Source of the DNA: DASYTH01 sp035762905 | GTDB lineage: Bacteria > Actinomycetota > Actinomycetes > Mycobacteriales > Pseudonocardiaceae | Reading direction: 5' to 3' | Assembly (NCBI RefSeq): GCF_035762905.1 | Contig: NZ_DASUCC010000026.1 | Location: 1-12,158, forward strand | DNA length: 12,158 nucleotides | Part shown: piece after piece, positions 7,236 to 12,158 of the stretch | Layout: each line of letters begins with the position of its first letter | Numbering within the stretch: position 1 is the stretch's first letter | The notes under the pieces: model-generated | The model's database searches: none | The model's input: only the letters and a program-made list of their open reading frames with translations | What the model was told of the DNA's origin: nothing | Translations under genes and position numbers: made by a program

Positions 7236-10200
7236 GTGCGTTCGTTCGGTGTCTCGTCCGCGCATAAAGGGATGTGGCGGGCGCAGGAAATGGCTCCCGA
7301 TACGCCGAACCATGCGCTGACCATGTGGGATGTGGACGGTGAGCTGGACGCGGCGGTCATGGAGTCCGCGTTCCGGCACGTGCTCGGCGAGGCGGAGGTG
7401 CTGCGCGTCAACTTCGTCGACGACGGCAGCGGACTGCGGCTGGTACCCCGGGAACTGGGGGATTGGCGGCCGTTCTTCCTGGATCTGTCCGCCGAGGCCG
7501 ATCCCGAGCAGGCGGCCCGCGAAGCCCTGGCCGACCTGGTTCGGCAGCCGTTCGACCTGGCGCGGGATCGGCTGTTCCGGCTGGGTGTGGTCCGGCTCGC
7601 GGCGACCCGCTCGCTCGTGGTGATCGCCTACCACCACCTCATCTCGGACGGGTTCGGTGCGGGCGGTCTGCTGTCCAAGCGGCTCGCCGAGGTGTACACG
7701 GCGCTGGTGCGGGGCGAGGAGATACCGGAGCTGCCGTACCCGTGGGACGCCGAGTCGTTCGCGGCCGAGGCGCTGGCCTACCTCGCCTCCGAGAAGTTCG
7801 CCGAGGACACGGAGTTCTGGCGCGACTACCTGAAGGGCGCGCCCGCGCCCGCGCAGGTTCCGCGCATCGCCCTGCCCGACTCGATGCGCTCCGCGCTCGA
7901 CGAACCGTTGAGCAGCGCCGACCGCTGGTCGGAGGTGGCCGGCGCCATCGGCATGGCGAGCCGGACGCTGACCGTTCCGGGCGCCGAGGCGGGCGCGTGG
8001 GCCGAGGCCGCGCGGGCCATGGGCGTGTGGACGTCGCAGCTGCTGACCGCGGCCGCGGCGGTGTATCTCCGGCATCGCTGCGACCGTCCGGAGTTCCTTC
8101 TCTCGCTGGCCGTTGGCAACCGGGTCGGGGTGGCGAGCCGGACGCCCGGCCTCGCGGTGAACGTGGTGCCGGTGCGGGTGCGGGTTCCGCTCGGTGCGAC
8201 CTTCACCGAGGTCGCCGACGCGATCGTCGACGAGACCTACGAGATCCTCGGTCACGCCGCCTGTCACTACTCGGACATCCAGCGGGCGAGCGAAGCCGTC
8301 CTGAGCGATCGCGGCAGTTTCGGTGTCGTCATGAACGTCGTCGAGTTCGCGGAGCAGCTCCGCTTCGCCGACAGCCCGGCGCGCTACTCCGGCGCGACGA
8401 CCGGGACCTTCGACGAGCTGTCGATCGCCGTGTACACCGACGGCAGCGCCGGCAGCGACCTGTACATCCGGCTCGACGCCCCGGCGCGGCTGTACTCCCG
8501 CGCGGAACTGCGGTTCATCGGCGAGGAGCTGATCGCCTACCTCCGTGCCGTGGTGGCCGCAGGCGAGCAGCCGGTCGGTGCGCTGGACGTGCTGTGCGGT
8601 GCCGAGCGGGACCGGGTGCTGACCGCGCCGACCGGCCCGGAGGTGCCGGGCTTGACGGTTCCCGAGCTGTTCGCCCGGCAGGTGGAGCGGGACCCCGATG
8701 CTATCGCGCTGGTCTCCGGTGACTCGACGGTCTCGTACCGGGAGCTGGATGAGCGCTCGGACCGCGTGGCCGAGGCGCTGCGCAGGCGGCACGTCGGACC
8801 CGAGACGGTCGTGGCGGTGGCGCTGCCTCGATCGGTGGACCTGGCCGTCGCCCTGCTGGGGGTGGTGAAGGCGGGCGGCGCCTACCTGCCGATCGATCCG
8901 GTGTTCCCGGCGGAGCGGATCTCCTCGGTGGTCGGCGATGCGTCGCCGCGCGTGCTGCTCACCGACACGGCGAGCACCGAAGTCCATTCCGGTCTGGACG
9001 TTCCGGCGATCGTGTTCGGCGACATCGGCGCTGACGGCGACGGTGTGCCACAGGTTGCGGTCCCGCCGCGTCCGGACGGCCTGCTGGCCGTCATGTGCAG
9101 CTCGGGCCCGACCGGTGTGGTTACCGGCGTCGCCGTGACGCACCGGAACATGCGGCGGTTCGTCCTGGATGGACACTGGCGCGAAGGCGGCCACAGCACC
9201 GTGCTGTGGCATTCGCCGCACACCTCCGACGCGCTCGCCCTCGAATTGTGGACGCCGTTGCTGAACGGCGGCCGGGTGGTCGTGGCCGCTGCGGGGGAGC
9301 TGGACCTCGATGCGCTGGCCGAGTTGCGAAGCGCGCACCAGCTCTCCACGGTGTGGCTGCCCGTGGGCCTGTTCTCGGCGGCCGCGGTGCGCCGGGCCCG
9401 GGCGGCCTGCCCCGAGCTGACGATCATCCACGGTCACGGTCAGACGGACGGCGCCGCCCGCTATGTGTTGGGACCCGGGTTGGCGCCGGTCCCCGTTGGC
9501 GTGGCCGGAGAGCTGTACGTGGCCGGGCCCGGCGTGGCGCGGGGCTATGCCGGGCGACCCGGGCGGACCGCGGAGCATTTCGTGCCCTGTCCCTTCGGTT
9601 CAGCCGGCGGGCTCATGTACCGGACCGGAGACCTGGTGCGGTGGGGTACCGACGGCCGGCTCGACTACGTGGGCCGGGCCGACACCCAGACCGACGTTCG
9701 GGGTGTCCGGGTCCAGTTGGCCGAGGTCGAAGCGGCGCTGTCCGAGCACCCCGCGCTGACCCGGTCGGTGGTGGTCGCCGGCAATGACGACGCCGGACGG
9801 CAGCGGCTGGTCGGTTACGTGGTCCCGGCCGGCGGCAAGGCCGTGTCCGGGGACGAGCTGCGCCGGTTCGCCGCGGGGCGGTTGCCGGAGGTCATGGTGC
9901 CGTCGGTGTTCGTGGTGCTGGACCGCCTGCCGGTGACGGTCGACGGGCGGGTGGACCGGGCGTCGCTGCCCAAGCCCGAGCTCGATGACGGGTCGTACCG
10001 GGCACCGCGCAACGACACCGAGCGGGTTCTGGCCCGGGCGTTCGCCGAGGTGCTCGAGCTGGACCGGGTGGGGATCGACGAGGACTTCTTCGACCTCGGT
10101 GGCAATTCGCTGCGCGCGATCAGGCTGGTCGGCCTGATCCGGTCGGAGCTGAAGCAGGAGGTGTCCATCCGCAAGTTGTTCGCGGCGCGCACCATCGCCG

Positions 10201-10283
10201 GCCTGTCGGACATGTGGAAGGACCTCGCCCAGTCGAGCAGGCCGTCGCTGCGCAGGAGGACGAGGGACGGCGCGGTCCTCTGA
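7236..10283 (+). CDS. NRPS module C-A-PCP with a degenerate adenylation domain
   Basis: The 1015-residue protein begins at once with the C-domain first motif (SSAHKGMW), without a docking extension. C about 5-455 resembles EntF-type condensation domains and has the intact HHLISDG motif (catalytic His134), so it should join an upstream carrier-bound acyl chain to a nucleophile. A about 473-910 keeps A1 (VSYREL), A2 (KAGGAYLPID), A6 (GELYVAGPGVARGY) and A7 (YRTGDL). A3 is MCSSGPTGVVTG, with Thr630 for the usual Lys; A5 is HGQTD instead of YGPTE; A8 is QTDVRG instead of QVKIRG; and the A10 Lys of NGK is Arg905. Judged against the usual A-domain pattern, about 25 residues are missing before A5 (the GGD/GGE strand) and about 26 after it. 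Adenylation is therefore unlikely and no specificity code can be read. PCP about 915-1000 is intact, with Ser958 in DLGGNSL. There is no TE or reductase domain. Context says it takes the chain from the KS-AT-ACP protein; charging of the PCP in trans is an inference. Confidence 0.93.
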   Translation: MRSFGVSSAHKGMWRAQEMAPDTPNHALTMWDVDGELDAAVMESAFRHVLGEAEVLRVNFVDDGSGLRLVPRELGDWRPFFLDLSAEADPEQAAREALADLVRQPFDLARDRLFRLGVVRLAATRSLVVIAYHHLISDGFGAGGLLSKRLAEVYTALVRGEEIPELPYPWDAESFAAEALAYLASEKFAEDTEFWRDYLKGAPAPAQVPRIALPDSMRSALDEPLSSADRWSEVAGAIGMASRTLTVPGAEAGAWAEAARAMGVWTSQLLTAAAAVYLRHRCDRPEFLLSLAVGNRVGVASRTPGLAVNVVPVRVRVPLGATFTEVADAIVDETYEILGHAACHYSDIQRASEAVLSDRGSFGVVMNVVEFAEQLRFADSPARYSGATTGTFDELSIAVYTDGSAGSDLYIRLDAPARLYSRAELRFIGEELIAYLRAVVAAGEQPVGALDVLCGAERDRVLTAPTGPEVPGLTVPELFARQVERDPDAIALVSGDSTVSYRELDERSDRVAEALRRRHVGPETVVAVALPRSVDLAVALLGVVKAGGAYLPIDPVFPAERISSVVGDASPRVLLTDTASTEVHSGLDVPAIVFGDIGADGDGVPQVAVPPRPDGLLAVMCSSGPTGVVTGVAVTHRNMRRFVLDGHWREGGHSTVLWHSPHTSDALALELWTPLLNGGRVVVAAAGELDLDALAELRSAHQLSTVWLPVGLFSAAAVRRARAACPELTIIHGHGQTDGAARYVLGPGLAPVPVGVAGELYVAGPGVARGYAGRPGRTAEHFVPCPFGSAGGLMYRTGDLVRWGTDGRLDYVGRADTQTDVRGVRVQLAEVEAALSEHPALTRSVVVAGNDDAGRQRLVGYVVPAGGKAVSGDELRRFAAGRLPEVMVPSVFVVLDRLPVTVDGRVDRASLPKPELDDGSYRAPRNDTERVLARAFAEVLELDRVGIDEDFFDLGGNSLRAIRLVGLIRSELKQEVSIRKLFAARTIAGLSDMWKDLAQSSRPSLRRRTRDGAVL

Positions 10284-10302
10284 CCCCGATTCGGCGCCAT
10301 GT

Positions 10303-10358
10303 CGAGCTTGCGCTCGCCTCAGTATTCAGTGATACTATGTACTAGTAGTCAGTATCAC
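10303..10358 (+). promoter_or_regulatory. Promoter and PadR-type operator upstream of the regulator gene
   Basis: The 98-nt gap after the NRPS gene contains an AT-rich patch unlike the surrounding DNA. Positions 10329-10358 form a 30-bp palindrome of three blocks, GTGATACT, TACTAGTA and AGTATCAC, separated by 3-nt spacers (24 of 30 positions symmetric, centre 10343.5). A further AGTAT at 10321-10325 makes a second, overlapping inverted pair with ATACT at 10332-10336. A possible sigma-70-like promoter is TTGCGC (10308-10313) with TACTAT (10333-10338), though the 19-nt spacing is long. The -10 lies inside the palindrome, which fits autorepression by the PadR protein encoded 24 nt downstream. 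A short CGAGC/GCTCG hairpin (10303-10316) overlaps the -35. The palindrome is clear; its binding protein and the promoter are inferred. Confidence 0.75.
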
Positions 10359-10370
10359 CGAGTAGTGAGA

Positions 10371-10375
10371 GGAGG
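10371..10375 (+). promoter_or_regulatory. Strong Shine-Dalgarno of the padR-family gene
   Basis: GGAGG, within a longer purine stretch, lies 6 nt before the ATG at 10382 and fixes that start. Confidence 0.8.
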
Positions 10376-10381
10376 TGCTCC

Positions 10382-10711
10382 ATGGGCAAGCAGGTGACGG
10401 AGATGCTCAAGGGAACGCTGGAGGGCATCGTCCTGGCGATCCTGTCCGGCCGGCGCGCGTACGGCTACGAGATCACGGCGTGGCTGCGGGATCAGGGTTT
10501 CTCCGACATCGCCGAGGGCACCGTCTACGCGCTGCTGGTCCGGATCGAGCAGCGCGGCCTGGTCGACGTGGAGAAGATCCCGTCCGACAAGGGACCACCC
10601 CGAAAGGTGTATTCGCTCAATCCCGCGGGTCGGGAAAATCTCGATGAGTTCTGGAGGACGTGGAGCTTCCTCACGGAACGTCTGGAACAGCTCCGCGAAG
10701 GAGGAAAGTAA
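10382..10711 (+). CDS. PadR-family transcriptional regulator
   Basis: This 109-residue protein is an almost pure winged helix-turn-helix. LKGTLEGIVLAIL (about residues 9-21), then YGYEI (about 27-31), the recognition-helix segment EGTVYALLVRIEQRGLV (about 46-62) and the wing ending in RKVYSLNPAGR are the standard PadR N-terminal pattern. A short C-terminal helix follows, so it is the small (s1-like) type that usually dimerises. PadR proteins of this sort are typically repressors released by small hydrophobic or aromatic ligands and often control drug-efflux genes. The palindrome spanning the likely -10 element argues for autoregulation. The stop is 2 nt before the next ATG, and that gene's Shine-Dalgarno lies inside this one, so translation is probably coupled. 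The ligand is unknown; a cluster product is an attractive guess. Confidence 0.93.
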   Translation: MGKQVTEMLKGTLEGIVLAILSGRRAYGYEITAWLRDQGFSDIAEGTVYALLVRIEQRGLVDVEKIPSDKGPPRKVYSLNPAGRENLDEFWRTWSFLTERLEQLREGGK

Positions 10712-10713
10712 CC

Positions 10714-11073
10714 ATGTCCGAGGTAGAAAATGGCGGCTTCATCTCCCGGGTGATCGGCCCCAAGCGGCAATGGCGGGAGTACAAGGCGCGGGTGAAGCAG
10801 CTTCCGCCGAACTACGCCACGGCGGCCGAAGCGATCGAGCGGTACCTGATGCACTTCGTGCCGACCGATGCCGGCAGCGTCGGGTCGATGTTCGAAGACC
10901 TCGCCGACCTGTTCGAACAGGCCGCGGCGAACGGAACGCCGATCCGCGAGATCGTCGGCAACGACCCGGTGGAGTTCGTCGAGGCGTTCGTCCAGAACTA
11001 CACCACGGGCGGCTACGTCACCAACCGTGAGCGCAAGCGGCTGACCGACGCCATCGCACACGCAGCGAAGTAG
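10714..11073 (+). CDS. DUF1048-family small helical protein
   Basis: The ATG at 10714 is used because AAGGAGGA (10698-10705) precedes it at good spacing and the family pattern starts at once (FISRVIGPKRQWREYKARVKQ). The product is 119 residues, with no signal peptide or membrane segment, and is predicted to be mostly helical. The core MFEDLADLFEQAAANGTPI followed by EIVGNDPVEFVEAFVQNY is characteristic of DUF1048 proteins, which are often encoded next to PadR regulators. Their molecular role is not established. Tight spacing and coupling to the PadR gene suggest the two act in the same response, perhaps by direct contact, which is inference. No key family feature looks missing. Confidence 0.88.
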   Translation: MSEVENGGFISRVIGPKRQWREYKARVKQLPPNYATAAEAIERYLMHFVPTDAGSVGSMFEDLADLFEQAAANGTPIREIVGNDPVEFVEAFVQNYTTGGYVTNRERKRLTDAIAHAAK

Positions 11074-11106
11074 AGCCAATCACGCACACCCAGAGGGAGA
11101 TTTGTC

Positions 11107-11943
11107 ATGCCAACGTTCACCACACCTGGGCCGATCACGGCCAGGTTGACCACCGGCGGCGCCAGGGTGCGGGTCACCGCGACCGAGCGGTCGGACACGG
11201 TGGTGCTGGTCGAGCCCATCGACAGCGCGAACAAGACGGACGTGAAGGTGGCCGAGCACACCAAGGTCGATTTCTCCGCAGGCGAACTGTCGGTCAAGAC
11301 GAACAAGTCGGGCGACAAGAACGGTTCGGTCGCCATCACGATCGAGTTGCCGGTCGGATCCGGGCTGGTCCTGACCACGGCTTGGACGGAGGTGCACGCC
11401 GGCGGCCAACTCGGCGACTGCGAGCTGCACGTGGCCTCGGGACAGGTCCGGCTCGACCACGTCGCCGCGCTGCGGGGGAATCTCGCGGCCGGCGAGGTCG
11501 CGGTCGGACACGTCGCCGGGAGCGTCGACATCGAAAGCACGTCGGCCACGGTGCGGATCGACGAGGTCGACGGCGCCGTCAGGTACCTGGGTTCGACCGG
11601 AAAGATCTGGATCGGCCACGCCGGATCCGACCTCGAGCTCAACAGCTCCAGCGGCAGCCTCGACATCGACCGGGCCGAGGGCAGTGTCTTCGCCAAGGCG
11701 GGCAACTGTCCTATTCGGATCGGCCGGCTCACGCGCGGCCAGGCGGAACTGTTGAACGCCGCCGGGGGCATCGAGATCGGCATCAGCGCGGGCACCGCCG
11801 CCCAGGTGCAGGCCAAGAGCACCAAGGGGGCGGTGCGCAACTCCCTGTCCGCACAGGACGACCTCGGCCCGTTCGACAACAACGTCAAGGTCTACGCCCG
11901 CGCACGACGCAACGACATCGTCATCCACCGGGTGGCTGTCTGA
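11107..11943 (+). CDS. DUF4097-type beta-helix protein
   Basis: The 278-residue protein starts at an ATG 6 nt after GAGGGAGA, 33 nt after the DUF1048 stop, so it probably belongs to the same transcript. There is no signal peptide, lipobox or membrane helix, so it should be cytoplasmic, although many DUF4097 members elsewhere are exported or anchored. From about residue 75 to 245 it consists of short alternating beta-strand units rich in Gly, Ser, Asp and Val (for example GQVRLDHV, GEVAVGHVAGSVDIES, GSLDIDRAEGSVFAKAG) spaced roughly 18-22 residues, the pattern of a right-handed beta-helix or stacked-strand solenoid. Proteins of this kind often sit between PadR/DUF1048 genes and ABC-2 exporter genes in actinobacteria, but no biochemical role is known. 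A perfect intrinsic terminator follows 26 nt after the stop. Confidence 0.82.
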   Translation: MPTFTTPGPITARLTTGGARVRVTATERSDTVVLVEPIDSANKTDVKVAEHTKVDFSAGELSVKTNKSGDKNGSVAITIELPVGSGLVLTTAWTEVHAGGQLGDCELHVASGQVRLDHVAALRGNLAAGEVAVGHVAGSVDIESTSATVRIDEVDGAVRYLGSTGKIWIGHAGSDLELNSSSGSLDIDRAEGSVFAKAGNCPIRIGRLTRGQAELLNAAGGIEIGISAGTAAQVQAKSTKGAVRNSLSAQDDLGPFDNNVKVYARARRNDIVIHRVAV

Positions 11944-11969
11944 GCCGGGAGCACAACGGCACGCACACG

Positions 11970-12003
11970 AAGCAGGGCAAAGCCACGCTTTGCCCTGCTT
12001 TTG
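11970..12003 (+). terminator. Rho-independent terminator after the padR-DUF1048-DUF4097 operon
   Basis: AAGCAGGGCAAAG (11970-11982) pairs perfectly over 13 bp with CTTTGCCCTGCTT (11988-12000) around a 5-nt loop (CCACG), and the right arm runs into TTTT. It should end the operon transcript and separate it from the ABC gene downstream. Confidence 0.93.
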
Positions 12004-12066
12004 TGTTGTCAGGTGTTCACATGGCTTTGACCTGCGGTGACGTGGGGGGGCGCGGTGTCAGTGGTG

Positions 12067-12088
12067 GTGTCAGGGGTGTGTCAGGGGT
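12067..12088 (+). repeat. 11-bp direct tandem repeat, two exact copies
   Basis: GTGTCAGGGGT occurs twice back to back (12067-12077, 12078-12088) and a third, degenerate unit (GTGGCGGGTGG) follows. A related GGTGTCAG stands just upstream at 12054-12061. The repeats lie in the leader of the ABC gene. Confidence 0.8.
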
Positions 12089-12101
12089 GTGGCGGGTGGG
12101 G
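12073..12101 (+). promoter_or_regulatory. G-rich leader with a potential G-quadruplex
   Basis: Four G-tracts (12073-12076, 12084-12087, 12094-12096, 12098-12101) are separated by loops of 7, 6 and 1 nt, matching the usual quadruplex pattern, and a G7 run lies at 12044-12050. The element ends 16 nt before the ATG of the downstream gene, so it could form in DNA or in the mRNA leader. The rest of 12004-12117 shows no convincing -10/-35 pair. Confidence 0.5.
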
Positions 12102-12117
12102 TCGGGATGGTAGTGCC

Positions 12118-12158
12118 ATGACAAATTCAGCGATATCGGTTTCCGGTTTGCGGAAGAG
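12118..12158 (+). CDS. Putative ABC transporter ATP-binding protein, 3'-partial
   Basis: Only 13 complete codons are visible, reading MTNSAISVSGLRK. The pattern of a short polar start followed by AI-V-GL-K is how DrrA-type drug-export ATPases begin just before the Tyr of their first strand. GGGATGG 8 nt upstream may be the ribosome binding site. The neighbouring PadR, DUF1048 and DUF4097 genes commonly accompany ABC-2 exporters, which supports the call. The Walker motifs lie beyond the window, so the assignment rests on a very short sequence and on context. It is separated from the upstream operon by the terminator at 11970-12003. Confidence 0.55.
   Translation, partial: MTNSAISVSGLRK

Noticed and set aside
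9080..9500. Frameshift or pseudogene in the NRPS A domain
   Set aside because: The frame is continuous and recognisable A-domain sequence resumes in the same frame after each gap, and the PCP is intact, so in-frame loss fits better than a frameshift.
6924..9578. Very long open frame (884 codons) on the - strand
   Set aside because: It lies wholly antisense to the PKS ACP and NRPS genes, the peptide is low-complexity Arg/Gly/His-rich without family motifs, and such frames are expected in high-GC DNA with strong third-position bias.
3954..10283. Tetramate-forming PKS-NRPS end (tirandamycin-like)
   Set aside because: The methylmalonyl-type last module would give a blocked C3, the A domain looks inactive and no Dieckmann cyclase is seen, so the layout similarity is not enough.
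10660..10713. Upstream ATG extension of the DUF1048 gene
   Set aside because: It overlaps the PadR gene and adds residues not seen in the family; ATG 10714 has an ideal Shine-Dalgarno.
11080..11928. 282-codon open frame on the - strand opposite the DUF4097 gene
   Set aside because: The + strand frame has a good Shine-Dalgarno, operon spacing and a beta-helix pattern; the - frame is an Asp/Val-rich mirror without recognisable domain.
1..12158. tRNA or rRNA genes, CRISPR array, insertion sequences, attachment sites
   Set aside because: I looked for cloverleaf-like segments, regularly spaced repeats and transposase or integrase motifs on both strands and saw none.

Overview
The window is high-GC DNA of actinomycete character: strong G/C third-position bias, modular type I polyketide synthase (PKS) genes, Shine-Dalgarno-led genes and one rare TTA leucine codon. 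It looks like the downstream end of a hybrid PKS/NRPS biosynthetic gene cluster plus a small regulator/efflux locus. The genus cannot be fixed from the sequence, and I do not recognise the product. All genes are on the + strand.

Region 1 (1-7058): two PKS genes 5 nt apart. The first is cut by the left edge. It holds the tail of an acyltransferase, then DH, ER, KR, ACP and a C-terminal docking domain, i.e. a module with a full reductive loop. The second is a complete one-module protein (N-terminal docking coil, KS, methylmalonyl-type AT, ACP) with no reductive domains, so it should leave a beta-keto, alpha-methyl unit. Two residues stand out in the first protein: the KR catalytic Ser position is Ala, and the ER position that is Tyr in 2S-type enzymes is Val. 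The second gene carries an in-frame TTA codon.

Region 2 (7059-10283): a 177-nt gap with a hairpin, then a single-module NRPS (C-A-PCP). Condensation and carrier motifs are intact. The A domain is not: the A3, A8 and A10 lysines are replaced, A5 is altered, and about 25 residues are missing on each side of A5, yet the frame is open throughout. It is probably an adenylation relic inside an otherwise conserved protein. No thioesterase or other release domain is seen, and neither side of the PKS-to-NRPS junction shows a docking element. How the PCP is charged and how the chain leaves are the main open questions.

Region 3 (10284-12158): an AT-rich promoter/operator with a 30-bp three-block palindrome, then PadR regulator, DUF1048 protein and DUF4097 protein in one likely operon, closed by a strong intrinsic terminator. 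After it comes a G-rich leader with 11-bp tandem repeats and a G-quadruplex-type motif, then the first 13 codons of what looks like an ABC transporter ATPase (DrrA type). This arrangement suggests a ligand-responsive efflux or self-resistance unit beside the cluster; that role is inferred from context.

No tRNA, rRNA, CRISPR array, insertion sequence or phage gene was recognised. No gene-free stretch exceeds 300 nt.
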